A DNA stretch of 64,000 nt, from IMG/VR virus record IMGVR_UViG_3300023049_000574, positions 1 through 64,000 of that record; one strand, 5' to 3'. Origin of the DNA: a virus. The position numbers and the translations under genes are program-made. Positions 50,005 through 58,224 of this stretch are shown here, piece by piece. Below the pieces are notes generated by a model, which had not been told where the DNA came from, made no database searches, and saw only the letters and a list, made by a program, of their open reading frames with translations. How positions within the stretch are numbered: position 1 is the stretch's first letter; every line of letters starts with the position of its first letter.

Positions 50005-51123
50005 ATGGGTAAAGTCTATTTATCGACTGATTGGCACTTCGGTGTATATAAAGTAAACTTAAATAAATGGTTGAATATCCAACTAGATTATTTTTATAAA
50101 GAATTTATACCACACCTTAAAAAAACATCAGAGAAAGGAGATATTCTAATTATGTTAGGTGATCTATTTGATGATAGAACAAGTGTGCCGATTATTGTTC
50201 AAAATAAAGTAGAGCAATTATTAATAGATATAGCTGATATCTTACCGATTCACTTAATCGTTGGAAACCATGATTGTTGGAACAAAGGTAATAATGAGAT
50301 TAATAGCCCTAGACTATTCAGACATTTAGATAATGTACATATCTATGATAGTACACATGTTCTAGAAATGGGCGGTAAGAAATTAGTACTAATGCCTTGG
50401 GTTGAACATAGAGATGATATGATCCAAGCTATTAAAGATAACCAAGGAGATTATTTATTTTGCCATAGTGATTTAAATGGGTGTAGAATGCACTTATCAA
50501 GTGTCGCACATAGAAACAGTAGTAAGATAGAAGTTGATGAATTTAGTGGGTATATAAGGGTGTTCAGTGGTCATATCCATATACGTCAAATACATAAAAA
50601 CTTTGAATTCATTGGCGCACCATATCAGATGGATCGTAATGACTATCATGATAATAAGGGTATGACTATATTAGATCTCGGAACAGGTGAAACTGAATTC
50701 ATAGAAAACACAATTAGCCCAACATTTAAGAAACATAAGATTGAGAAAGACGGTGATATTCTTTTATTAGCTCATATTGATACCAAAAAACATTTTGTTG
50801 ATTTAGAAATAAATAACTCTGTATTAGTTGGTAAGAGAAAGAATAGAAAGTTATTAGAGGAACACTTGAGTAATAAACAATTTTCTTCTGTTCAGTATAT
50901 CAATGATTTGGTTAAGGAAAGAAAGAAGAATGATGAGGTTGAGATAGAAGATGTAGATATTGCGGATCTTCAATTTGACGACTTCGATAAAACTATTATT
51001 AAGTATGTTGAACATCAATCCTATGAAACAAAGGATATTAAAGAAGGTGTTGGATCGGAGCTAGAGAAAGTTCTAAATATATATAATAAAGAACATAAAT
51101 TTAAAAGTGATGAACAACAATAA
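50005..51123 (+). CDS. SbcD/Mre11-like metallophosphoesterase, T4 gp47-type
   Basis: A 372-residue calcineurin-fold nuclease subunit. Motifs: STDWHFG (Asp, His), GDLFDDR, VGNHDCWN, FCHSDLNG and SGHIHIRQ, the ordered metal ligands of the family. Residues 280-372 form the helical region expected to contact the SMC-like partner. In T4, gp47 with gp46 resects DNA ends for recombination-dependent replication. The gp46/SbcC partner is not in this window. It starts a plus-strand operon of tiny genes. Confidence 0.85.
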   Translation: MGKVYLSTDWHFGVYKVNLNKWLNIQLDYFYKEFIPHLKKTSEKGDILIMLGDLFDDRTSVPIIVQNKVEQLLIDIADILPIHLIVGNHDCWNKGNNEINSPRLFRHLDNVHIYDSTHVLEMGGKKLVLMPWVEHRDDMIQAIKDNQGDYLFCHSDLNGCRMHLSSVAHRNSSKIEVDEFSGYIRVFSGHIHIRQIHKNFEFIGAPYQMDRNDYHDNKGMTILDLGTGETEFIENTISPTFKKHKIEKDGDILLLAHIDTKKHFVDLEINNSVLVGKRKNRKLLEEHLSNKQFSSVQYINDLVKERKKNDEVEIEDVDIADLQFDDFDKTIIKYVEHQSYETKDIKEGVGSELEKVLNIYNKEHKFKSDEQQ

Positions 51124-51286
51124 AGAAAAGATAAACGCAGAAGACCTATTATCGAAAACACTAGCAGGGGAGCTTAGTAAAGAAATAGATAAAATGATAA
51201 TCGAGGATTTGAAAGAAATGGCAACACAAATGAAAATCGAAGACAGGGATAAGTTTATCGATAGTATATTAAAGGGAAAGAAATAA
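51110..51286 (+). CDS. Small tagged protein, 58 aa
   Basis: ATG 51110 lies inside the end of the gp47-like gene; the frame reads 58 codons to TAA 51284. The product is helical (LSKTLAGELSKEIDKMIIED) and ends DRDKFIDSILKGKK, a clear copy of the tag. The next ATG (51288) begins one base after the stop. First of six consecutive tagged genes. Confidence 0.65.
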   Translation: MNNNKEKINAEDLLSKTLAGELSKEIDKMIIEDLKEMATQMKIEDRDKFIDSILKGKK

Positions 51287-51287
51287 A

Positions 51288-51428
51288 ATGAGGAATAGGA
51301 AAAAGAAATTAATAATGGGTGGATACACACCTAAGGCTGCTATATTAGCCAAGAAGGTGAAAGAACGTAGGTTAAAAATAGCCAAACGAAATAAAATAAT
51401 AGATCGGATATTAAATGATAAAAAATGA
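51288..51428 (+). CDS. Small basic tagged protein, 46 aa
   Basis: A 46-residue, very basic peptide (MRNRKKKLIMGGYTPKAAIL, then KKVKERRLK) ending RNKIIDRILNDKK. Basic composition suggests nucleic-acid binding. Its AAT-GAT codons for the tag residues Asn-Asp contain the ATG of the next gene (51415), so the two overlap by 14 bases. Too short for many gene finders; support is the tag, spacing and composition. Confidence 0.6.
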   Translation: MRNRKKKLIMGGYTPKAAILAKKVKERRLKIAKRNKIIDRILNDKK

Positions 51429-51792
51429 GACTTGTTTAATTGTAAATGGTAATAAGTATATCGAAATAATGATAAATGATATTACTATACGCCAAGATCA
51501 AGAACAATTTTCCTATTTCAATGAAAATAAAATGGAACTAGCTATTTCCACTTGGTGGAATATAGACCTTTTAGATTTTTTAAACGCAGGTGAACGTGTG
51601 GATATCTATTTTCTACATAGGGATTGTGTTGAACGAAACCTACTATTAAATTCATATAGCGTTGAGAGTGATCTAATATCGATAGACCTAGTAACTTATG
51701 ATAGACAAATAACAAGCTACAAGAAAGATTTTATCTATATAGCTTATATGAGAGATAAAAAAATAGATAACTTACTAGATGGAGATGGATAG
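51415..51792 (+). CDS. Tagged hypothetical protein, 125 aa
   Basis: A 125-residue protein with a beta-rich first half (CLIVNGNKYIEIMINDITI), a FLNAGERVDIYFLH element and the end AYMRDKKIDNLLDGDG, a tag copy. Its last codons overlap the next ATG (51779) by 14 bases. It resembles the 23651 protein in size and tag but not convincingly elsewhere. No family recognised. Confidence 0.7.
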   Translation: MIKNETCLIVNGNKYIEIMINDITIRQDQEQFSYFNENKMELAISTWWNIDLLDFLNAGERVDIYFLHRDCVERNLLLNSYSVESDLISIDLVTYDRQITSYKKDFIYIAYMRDKKIDNLLDGDG

Positions 51793-52219
51793 CACTACTG
51801 CAGAAACTGAGGATATTGTATTTATGGTATCTAAACACAGACTTACTAAAAATTTCTTCATAGAAGATGTGTATTACCAATTAGATGATTATAATAATAT
51901 TAGAATAGAAATACATTACGAAATTCAACAAGATAAAGAAGAACAAAGAGATATTATCATAACTGAATTATTTGATCATTTAGAATCTGAGTTCTTCTTG
52001 GATTCCATTTATTTTATGGAATCAAGTATCTATATAAGCAGAGTAGATGTATTTAATGGGAATAAAGAAAATGATGGTAAAATTTGGTTAGATATAACAG
52101 CAACAAGCAGGAAATACTCTACGAAGTTAGGTGATTTAAACCTTTTAGATACAAATGAATATAATATTTACAAAGCTAGTAAAAGAAACAAATTTATAGA
52201 TAATATAATCAATGAATGA
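51779..52219 (+). CDS. Tagged hypothetical protein, 146 aa
   Basis: A 146-residue protein of alternating strands and helices (DYNNIRIEIHYEIQQD, FLDSIYFMESSIYISRVDVF) ending KRNKFIDNIINE, a variant of the tag. The start at 51779 or the second Met at 51785 both lie within the previous gene. Its final AAT-GAA codons contain the ATG of the next gene (52212). No family recognised. Confidence 0.7.
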   Translation: MEMDSTTAETEDIVFMVSKHRLTKNFFIEDVYYQLDDYNNIRIEIHYEIQQDKEEQRDIIITELFDHLESEFFLDSIYFMESSIYISRVDVFNGNKENDGKIWLDITATSRKYSTKLGDLNLLDTNEYNIYKASKRNKFIDNIINE

Positions 52220-52394
52220 AATAGAAAGGTTAAAAGACGAACTAAGAAATATTGATGCTAAAAAAAGACGTGCTATCGAACATCAACAATATGAGACAGC
52301 AGCAGAAGCAAGAACAGAGGAAAAAAGACTAACAGAAATTATAGAAAAGTTAGAAAAAAGATACGATATAATAGATAGTATATTAAATGGATAA
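52212..52394 (+). CDS. Tagged UVR-motif-like helical hairpin protein, 60 aa
   Basis: A 60-residue helical hairpin: LKDELRNIDAKKRRAIEHQQ then YETAAEARTEEKRLTEIIEK. This matches the UVR motif (paired helices with xxYExAAxxRxxxxxL) by which UvrB and UvrC, and several other proteins, contact partners. It ends RYDIIDSILNG, a tag copy whose AAT-GGA codons hold the next ATG (52387). It may be an adaptor protein. Confidence 0.7.
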   Translation: MNEIERLKDELRNIDAKKRRAIEHQQYETAAEARTEEKRLTEIIEKLEKRYDIIDSILNG

Positions 52395-52779
52395 TTATAT
52401 ACACGTATTAGAAGATAATAATGGATTTTATCCAATTGGTAAAGGTATATGCTCTCCTGTTGATCTGATACCGATGGACGAAGATCCTTCTAATATGAGA
52501 ATGCTTATGTTGATACGTATTCAAATATATGAAGATGCAGAACATATGCACGAAATTTTCAATAGGTTGGAAAAGTTTAATATCTATACAACAGATCCTA
52601 ACGATAGGCATTATTTTAGTGGCTGTGAACTATCTGATCTATATAGTAGAGAGTCTTTATCGGTATACTTAACGTATAAACAATATGAATATTTAAGTGA
52701 TGAAGAATTTAAAAACAAGATGTCGTACTTCAGTTCTATAATAAGAGATGATAAAATAGATGGGATATTAAATATATAA
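52387..52779 (+). CDS. Tagged hypothetical protein, 130 aa
   Basis: A 130-residue protein: MDNYIHVLEDNNGFYPIGKG, a helical middle and the end SIIRDDKIDGILNI, a tag copy. The ATG is nested in the tag codons of the previous gene. Its own last codons (ATA TTA AAT ATA TAA) coincide with the TTAAATATATAA box that precedes the next gene. No family recognised. Last of the six consecutive tagged genes. Confidence 0.7.
   Translation: MDNYIHVLEDNNGFYPIGKGICSPVDLIPMDEDPSNMRMLMLIRIQIYEDAEHMHEIFNRLEKFNIYTTDPNDRHYFSGCELSDLYSRESLSVYLTYKQYEYLSDEEFKNKMSYFSSIIRDDKIDGILNI
52768..52779 (+). promoter_or_regulatory. Putative phage promoter box inside a stop region
   Basis: TTAAATATATAA overlaps the final codons and stop of the preceding gene and ends three bases before ATG 52783. 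Confidence 0.45.
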
Positions 52780-52782
52780 GGT

Positions 52783-53268
52783 ATGGATTATATGAAAAGC
52801 TTTGAGTCGTTTGAAACAGATGATATAAAATATATGCTTAAAAGAGCAGAAAAGAATGGTGATATTGTTATTAAAACAAATGCTGATTCTGTCTTAAAAA
52901 ATTTACATGAAATAAAAATAGGTAGCTTTGAATCTCTTATTTTGAAAAACCCCAATAACTCAGTTGTTTATAAGTGGTTATATAAAGAACATATAACAGA
53001 GTTAATTGATAAATTTGGTGGGATGGGACTAGATGTTTCTGAGTTAAAGAAACTAAATAAAGGATATTTGGAAAGGCACTTTAATATTGATGAAAGGATA
53101 TCAGAACTTCTTTATGATGGTGATCCTGATTTCGAAACCGAAGAAGAAAGAGATAAGGAAGTTGAACGACTTCAAATAGAGTCTGATCAAGCTGAGACTA
53201 AAATGGAAGAAGTTAAAAAGGAGATCATAAAGCTCAAAGAACAAGCCCATAAAATATTAACTGATTAA
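52783..53268 (+). CDS. Coiled-coil protein with targeting-like N-terminus
   Basis: A 161-residue protein starting MDYMKSFESFETDD, a good match to the N-terminal motif. The C-terminal 50 residues form an acidic coiled coil (EERDKEVERLQIESDQAETK). The middle is helical with KIGSFESLILKNPNNS. It lacks the C-terminal tag although it directly follows six tagged genes. Possibly an internal head or core protein. No specific family. Confidence 0.7.
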   Translation: MDYMKSFESFETDDIKYMLKRAEKNGDIVIKTNADSVLKNLHEIKIGSFESLILKNPNNSVVYKWLYKEHITELIDKFGGMGLDVSELKKLNKGYLERHFNIDERISELLYDGDPDFETEEERDKEVERLQIESDQAETKMEEVKKEIIKLKEQAHKILTD

Positions 53269-53298
53269 ACAATTATTCACTTTTAAACTATAAGGCTA

Positions 53299-54480
53299 GT
53301 GGAAGGACTAGAAATTAATATAGGATATATCAAAAGTGTGCTACAACAGATAGTTAATAAAGCACATACTCACCCCCAAAAGAAGGAAGTTAGAGAGAAA
53401 TCCAATGGCAAAGGTTTCCAAATAGCTTGTCCTTACTGTGGTGATAGTGATAAAAATCCCAATAAATATAGAGGTAACATAAACAGTATCTTATTTTACA
53501 AATGTTTCAACGATGGTTGTTTCAGAACAACTCACTTTACAAGTATGTGTAAAGACTTCGGTATAGATATCGATGGGGAAACAAAGAGGAATATCTATGA
53601 TTATTTAGATAACTATACAGATAAAGTTGATACGTTACAAGACGAACTATCAGAACATGGGTTAAATAACTTAATCGATTTGGATCAATTATCTAAATGT
53701 ATTAATGAAAACCTATGTGATTCCTCTTTATCTGATTTCAAACCAATAGAGAAGGGTTCTGCCCAATGGTATTATTTAGTTGAGAATAGAGGCTTAACTG
53801 ATCCAAAGATGTGGAAAAATATATATCAAGCCAATTTTCATATCACAGGCGATTGGATAGAGAAGAGTATTATCTTCCTAAATAAGCGTGGTAACAAAGT
53901 AATAGGCGCACAGATGCGTAACTTAAAGGATGGATATAAACGAAAGTTTAAGATCTATACTTTCTCTGATCTATATGAATGGGTTGGTGATAAAGAGTTA
54001 TCTGATGGTCAATTAATGATGTATAACAAACTAAGTTATTACTACGGTATATTAGAAGTTGATTTTAGTAAAGACCTTACTATATTCGAGGGATATGGTG
54101 ATGCTGTTCTTTTCCCAAATAGTATTGGATTAGCAGGTGTGAACACAGAATTGACATTTTTAGAAAATAATGGACTTAAAATTAGATACTTCTTTGATAA
54201 TGATGAAGCAGGATCTCCTAAAACAGAAGAAAAGATAAGAGAAGGGTTTCCTTGTTTCTTATGGAATAAGATGTTTGAATTTGTTGTTGATAAGAAGAAG
54301 TCTAGTGATCCATATTATCACGAAAGACAAATAAAGAAAGTGAAGGATTTAACTAACTTAAATAAATTAGTACCTAATTGTTATATTAAATTAGAGATGG
54401 AAAGTTATTTTTCAAAAGACGTATTTGATTTAAGATATGTCCCTAAAGCTGAAAAGAAAAAGTATTATAAGAAATCATAG
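53299..54480 (+). CDS. DNA primase (zinc ribbon plus TOPRIM)
   Basis: A 393-residue phage primase. The N-terminal zinc ribbon is C44-x2-C47 (ACPYCGDS) with C69 and C74 (FYKCFNDGC). The TOPRIM catalytic residues are E264 (TIFEGYGDAV) and the D300-N-D302 motif (YFFDNDEAG). It makes RNA primers for lagging-strand synthesis. No helicase domain is fused, so a separate helicase is expected elsewhere. The start is GTG at 53299; no ATG is suitably placed. It ends in TAG. Confidence 0.85.
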   Translation: MEGLEINIGYIKSVLQQIVNKAHTHPQKKEVREKSNGKGFQIACPYCGDSDKNPNKYRGNINSILFYKCFNDGCFRTTHFTSMCKDFGIDIDGETKRNIYDYLDNYTDKVDTLQDELSEHGLNNLIDLDQLSKCINENLCDSSLSDFKPIEKGSAQWYYLVENRGLTDPKMWKNIYQANFHITGDWIEKSIIFLNKRGNKVIGAQMRNLKDGYKRKFKIYTFSDLYEWVGDKELSDGQLMMYNKLSYYYGILEVDFSKDLTIFEGYGDAVLFPNSIGLAGVNTELTFLENNGLKIRYFFDNDEAGSPKTEEKIREGFPCFLWNKMFEFVVDKKKSSDPYYHERQIKKVKDLTNLNKLVPNCYIKLEMESYFSKDVFDLRYVPKAEKKKYYKKS

Positions 54481-54517
54481 TTTATGAACTATTCTTGATA
54501 GGTTTTTAATACTATCT

Positions 54518-54676
54518 CTAAATCCTTCCATCTACTTCTCTACTCGGTTTAGTTTTACTATTAACGAATTTCATCATTTTTCTCGCTAATCTATCTTGAC
54601 CTAATACACTTGCTTTAGCTGCTGATTTTATATAAGTATCAGTGTTTAACTCGTTTATTTTCTTTAAATATTTCAT
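54518..54676 (-). CDS. Small targeting-motif protein, 52 aa
   Basis: ATG 54676 overlaps the TGA of the upstream gene (ATGA), and the frame runs 52 codons to TAG 54518. The start MKYLKKINELNTDTYIKSAA is a close copy of the neighbouring MEYLRKINELNAETYKNAA, so it is a paralogue of that N-terminal module without the rest. Residues 25-52 are basic. It supports the view that the N-terminal motif is a transferable module. The 37 bases between this stop and the primase stop hold nothing obvious. Confidence 0.7.
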   Translation of the reverse strand: MKYLKKINELNTDTYIKSAAKASVLGQDRLARKMMKFVNSKTKPSREVDGRI

Positions 54677-55320
54677 AATCTATCGTAATACTTTCTAGGT
54701 TGGATATTAGATTTGAATTCCTTAAAACTCCCAAAGATATTATTTATAAATTCATTGAACTCACCGTTTTCTATATCAGGTACTTCGGTGTCGTTTAACT
54801 TACCCATCATTTTAGCTACGGTATTTCTATCTTCCATCTTATAATACTTTTCTAATATAGCTATAAATGTATTAAAGTCCTTTCTAGATGCAAATTTATT
54901 TTTATCTCCTGTGAATTCCATATCGACTTTACCATTATCTTCTGTAATAGCACAGTTTAAACCTATGTGTTCATCGGGGTGTTGGTGTCCTATATCCTTT
55001 CTAAATTGTTCTAAATCTGCATTTAAGAAAATAAAACATATATCGGGTTCAGGTACATCTATATCAGCCATATTAACGTCCAATATTTTAGAACTTACCT
55101 TATGTAGATCCCCCTCATATAAAACTTCTTCGATATTCATCTTGAAACTATTTTGTTCTATTAAAGTTTGTTTAAGTCTATTCTCTTGGCTCATTGATCT
55201 AAACCTATACATCTTCATTAGATCTTGGTAGGTTTTCATTTGACCCATTTCTTTAACTTTCTTAGCAGCGTTTTTATACGTTTCTGCATTTAGCTCATTT
55301 ATTTTTCTTAAATATTCCAT
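54673..55320 (-). CDS. Targeting-motif protein with shared C-terminal module, copy 1
   Basis: A 215-residue protein with MEYLRKINELNAETYKNAAK at the start. Residues 80-130 form a beta domain (DICFIFLNADLEQFRKDI). The C-terminal 75 residues (FASRKDFNTFIAILEKYY, VAKMMGKLNDTE, GEFNEFINNIF) are homologous to the end of the 55331 protein. It is likely a virion-associated or internal protein, by analogy with the N-terminal motif only. A TTAATATATAG box lies three bases upstream. Confidence 0.7.
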   Translation of the reverse strand: MEYLRKINELNAETYKNAAKKVKEMGQMKTYQDLMKMYRFRSMSQENRLKQTLIEQNSFKMNIEEVLYEGDLHKVSSKILDVNMADIDVPEPDICFIFLNADLEQFRKDIGHQHPDEHIGLNCAITEDNGKVDMEFTGDKNKFASRKDFNTFIAILEKYYKMEDRNTVAKMMGKLNDTEVPDIENGEFNEFINNIFGSFKEFKSNIQPRKYYDRL

Positions 55321-55323
55321 ATC

Positions 55324-55334
55324 CTATATATTAA
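55324..55334 (-). promoter_or_regulatory. Putative phage promoter box (minus strand)
   Basis: TTAATATATAG on the minus strand ends three bases before ATG 55320 and overlaps the stop codon of the upstream gene. Confidence 0.5.
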
Positions 55335-55885
55335 ACCCTATTATGTTTTTTTAAAGTTGTTTCGAATTTATCAAAATTATCAAAGTTAGTTTTCACAAAC
55401 TCAAAAAACTCACCACCTTGTATATTATGGTCTTTTAGATCCGTATCACTTAATCTCCCAATCATAGTAGCAATAGCTCCTTTATCTTCTGATAAATAAA
55501 ACTTTCTTAATATGTTTATAAATTTTTGGAAATCTTCCTTTGATGCAAAGTTATTATCTCCTTCGCCATCATTATGTACTATTACTCCATCATGGTATAT
55601 ATCTAAATCAAATGATAATGAGTAATTTCCATTATAGCCTATCTTATCTTCTATTTCATTTTCTATATATGTATCTACAAATCCTAAAAATACATTAGCA
55701 CGATCTTCAACAGAAGAATCAACACCCGTTATTTTAATATCTACTATCATATCTATATCGGTATAATAAGTATCTGCTGTTATCGCATCTAATTTATATT
55801 TAAAACTTTCCTTTCCTAAAAATTCCCTAATTTCGTCCCTGTGGGATTCGTTTATAAATTGGTCGAATTTTTTTATAACTTTCAT
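55331..55885 (-). CDS. Targeting-motif protein with shared C-terminal module, copy 2
   Basis: A 184-residue protein starting MKVIKKFDQFINESHRDE, the clearest capsid-targeting-like sequence in the window (compare T4 MKTYQEFI.E). Residues 35-120 form a beta-rich domain. Residues 125-184 match the end of the 54673 protein (FASKEDFQKFINILRKFY, IATMIGRLSDTD, GEFFEFVKTNF). The two are tandem paralogues with diverged middles. A TTAATATATA box lies just upstream of the start. Confidence 0.7.
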   Translation of the reverse strand: MKVIKKFDQFINESHRDEIREFLGKESFKYKLDAITADTYYTDIDMIVDIKITGVDSSVEDRANVFLGFVDTYIENEIEDKIGYNGNYSLSFDLDIYHDGVIVHNDGEGDNNFASKEDFQKFINILRKFYLSEDKGAIATMIGRLSDTDLKDHNIQGGEFFEFVKTNFDNFDKFETTLKKHNRV

Positions 55886-55929
55886 ATAATATATATTAAA
55901 CTTTTGGATAATAAAATGATATTATATAT

Positions 55930-56121
55930 ATGGAAGATTATTACCAAGATTTAGAATTGATGAAATTGTACAAAGAAGGTAATTTACAAATCTTAACAGA
56001 TGGTTCTGTTTCTATTATAAACAAAATACAATATGTTCACTATAGAAAGGGTTCACCATTTACTAATCGATGCAAAATACTCATAAGAGATACAAAAATA
56101 GACCAAATACTAAATGATTAA
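55930..56121 (+). CDS. Tagged small protein, 63 aa
   Basis: A 63-residue protein (MEDYYQDLELMKLYKEGN) ending ILIRDTKIDQILND, a near-consensus tag. The AAT-GAT codons of the tag contain the ATG of thymidylate synthase (56114), repeating the nested architecture of the 51288-52394 genes. A TATTATATAT tract directly abuts the ATG. The untagged part shows no known family. Confidence 0.7.
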   Translation: MEDYYQDLELMKLYKEGNLQILTDGSVSIINKIQYVHYRKGSPFTNRCKILIRDTKIDQILND

Positions 56122-56944
56122 GGCAGACGAATATTACCTAAACAACTTAAAAGAGATCCTAGAAAACGGATCATGGGATAAAGACCCTAGACCTTCTTAT
56201 AAAGACGGAACAAAAGCACATTCAAAATTCATTACACAAGTATTCGAAAAGTATGATATTTCTAAAGGGGAATACCCGATTACTACGTTAAGAAATACTG
56301 CAATTAAAACAGGGATAAAGGAAATGTTTTGGATCTACCAAAAACAAACTTCTTCATTAGAGGTAGCAAGGGAACTCGGTATCAATTGGTGGGAAGAATG
56401 GAACGTTGGTGATGGCACTATCGGTACTAGATACGGAGAAACTATTGCACGTTATGACTTGATGAATAAATTATTATGGGGTCTTAAAAAAGATCCGTTC
56501 TCAAGAAGACATATAATTGATATGTATCAATATACTGATCTAGAAGAGACGGATGGTTTATTTCCTTGTGCTTATTTGACTGAGTGGAGTGTTAGAGAAA
56601 AAGACGGAAGAATGTATATAGATATGACATTAAACCAAAGATCTAATGATTATATTATGGCAGGTTACATTAATAAGATACAATATGTAGCACTAATGGA
56701 AATGGTAGCAGCACATTTAGGTTATGAGGTGGGAGTATTTGCACATAAGGTACAAAATTTACATATCTATGATAGACATCTAGATGCGGCAAGAGAGATT
56801 TTAGACCGAGAACCATTAGATGTACAGCCATCCATTCTTTTAAAATCATATAAAGGTTTTTACGATTATACGATTAAAGATTTCGAAGTACATAATGTAA
56901 CAGGAATTAAAAAAATAGAATCAGAATTAGAAATAGCAATTTAA
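56114..56944 (+). CDS. thyA: Thymidylate synthase
   Basis: A 276-residue ThyA that methylates dUMP to dTMP with methylene-tetrahydrofolate. The catalytic Cys is C152 in GLFPCAYLTEW, where the usual LPPCH is LFPCA; RSNDYIMAG (176-184) is the dUMP-binding element, followed by KIQYVALMEMVAAHLG. LHIYDRHLD is the C-terminal conserved part. Length is normal. The enzyme supplies thymidine for an AT-rich phage genome. It starts inside the tag codons of the preceding gene. Confidence 0.9.
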   Translation: MIKADEYYLNNLKEILENGSWDKDPRPSYKDGTKAHSKFITQVFEKYDISKGEYPITTLRNTAIKTGIKEMFWIYQKQTSSLEVARELGINWWEEWNVGDGTIGTRYGETIARYDLMNKLLWGLKKDPFSRRHIIDMYQYTDLEETDGLFPCAYLTEWSVREKDGRMYIDMTLNQRSNDYIMAGYINKIQYVALMEMVAAHLGYEVGVFAHKVQNLHIYDRHLDAAREILDREPLDVQPSILLKSYKGFYDYTIKDFEVHNVTGIKKIESELEIAI

Positions 56945-56955
56945 TAATTAAAGAT

Positions 56956-57195
56956 ATGATAGAAGAAATAATAGAACAATATTCCGACGAAGAATTTTTA
57001 ATAGCTGATGGATTTGATGATGTTATTATAGGAATAGACGAAAAAGAAATGCGACTAATATATTCAGTGTCCTTATGTTTAGCGATATTAGAGGAAGAAA
57101 TGGATGAAGTAGATGCTATAGAATATTTCACCTTTAATGTGAGTGGTGCTTATGTTGGTGAAAAAACCCCAATATGGTGTTGGGATATTTACTAA
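56956..57195 (+). CDS. Small acidic phage protein, 79 aa
   Basis: A 79-residue acidic protein: LIADGFDDVIIGIDEKEMRL, a helix with SVSLCLAILEEEMDEVDAIE and then FNVSGAYVGEKTPIWCWD. From memory, the GFDxAIIG...YS...C...L...M...EAxEYFxFNVxGAYxGExTPI pattern is a recurrent small family in many phages and of unknown function. It lies between thymidylate synthase and a methyltransferase in a co-directional operon. Confidence 0.75.
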   Translation: MIEEIIEQYSDEEFLIADGFDDVIIGIDEKEMRLIYSVSLCLAILEEEMDEVDAIEYFTFNVSGAYVGEKTPIWCWDIY

Positions 57196-57207
57196 TAAAA
57201 TATAGTT

Positions 57208-58179
57208 ATGAAATTACTTAATAAAATACATTTAATTGATAATTTAGAATTATCTAAAAAGATACCTGATAATTCTATTGCGTTGATATATGCCGATGTT
57301 CTTTATGGAACTAATAGCAAAGACATTAAAGATTATGATGATACTACATTCAATAATCCACAGGAAGCATTAGAATTTTACCGACCAAGATTTATCGAAT
57401 ATAAAAGGATACTCAAAAATAACGGGTCTATTTACATTCATTGTGATTGGCATTTATCTCATTATCTTAAAGTATTGATGGATGAAGTTTTTGGAATCGA
57501 TTGTTTCAAGAATGATATTATAAGACAATGCACAAATGCTAAAAACAACTCTAAGAATTGGGGTAGGATATATGATAACATCCTTTATTATACAATGGAT
57601 GAAAAAGATTATACCTGGAACTATGTTCAGGAAGTGAAATCAGAAGCTGAGTTACAGAAACAATATAATAAGGTAGATGATGAGGGAAGAATATATACTA
57701 CTGTTCCATTACATGGAAAGGGTGGCTCAAATGGGGTAACAGGTTTTGATTGGGAGCATCCCGAAAGAGGCACTATTAGTTTACCCAATGGTAGACATTG
57801 GGCTACTACTCCTGATAAACTACTTTTATTAGATCAAGAAGGTGGTGTTTCTTGGAGCAAGAATAACGTACCTAGAAAAATTCAGTATGCGGATGATTAT
57901 GATAGTAAGCATATTCAGAATATATGGGATATGAAATCAATCGGAACAAGACAGAAGAATAAAGATATGGTATATGATACACAGAAGCCATATGAATTAT
58001 TGAAGCGAATCATATTACAGTCTTCTAACGAAGGTGATATAATCTTTGATCCATTCGTGGGATCGGGTTGTACATGTGAAGTAGCTAGAGATCACAATAG
58101 GAAATTCTTAGGCTGTGACATCACAGAGAAGTCTGTTAATATATGTGAGAAGAAAGACTTTGAAATAATTAAACATTAG
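57208..58179 (+). CDS. DNA methyltransferase (beta-type) with altered motif IV
   Basis: A 323-residue amino-methyltransferase. Motif IV, normally DPPY/F, reads IYADVLYGT, keeping Asp and Tyr but replacing both Pro with Val-Leu. SIYIHCDWH and VLMDEVFG follow. The late motif I is IIFDPFVGSGCTCEVA, then FLGCDITEKSV. The order IV then I is the beta class. The changed motif may alter specificity or the target atom, or be a normal subfamily variant. It probably modifies phage DNA. Confidence 0.75.
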   Translation: MKLLNKIHLIDNLELSKKIPDNSIALIYADVLYGTNSKDIKDYDDTTFNNPQEALEFYRPRFIEYKRILKNNGSIYIHCDWHLSHYLKVLMDEVFGIDCFKNDIIRQCTNAKNNSKNWGRIYDNILYYTMDEKDYTWNYVQEVKSEAELQKQYNKVDDEGRIYTTVPLHGKGGSNGVTGFDWEHPERGTISLPNGRHWATTPDKLLLLDQEGGVSWSKNNVPRKIQYADDYDSKHIQNIWDMKSIGTRQKNKDMVYDTQKPYELLKRIILQSSNEGDIIFDPFVGSGCTCEVARDHNRKFLGCDITEKSVNICEKKDFEIIKH

Positions 58180-58224
58180 CATCTTAAAAAATATATAGCT
58201 AAATCATTAAACTAAAGTGGCTTT

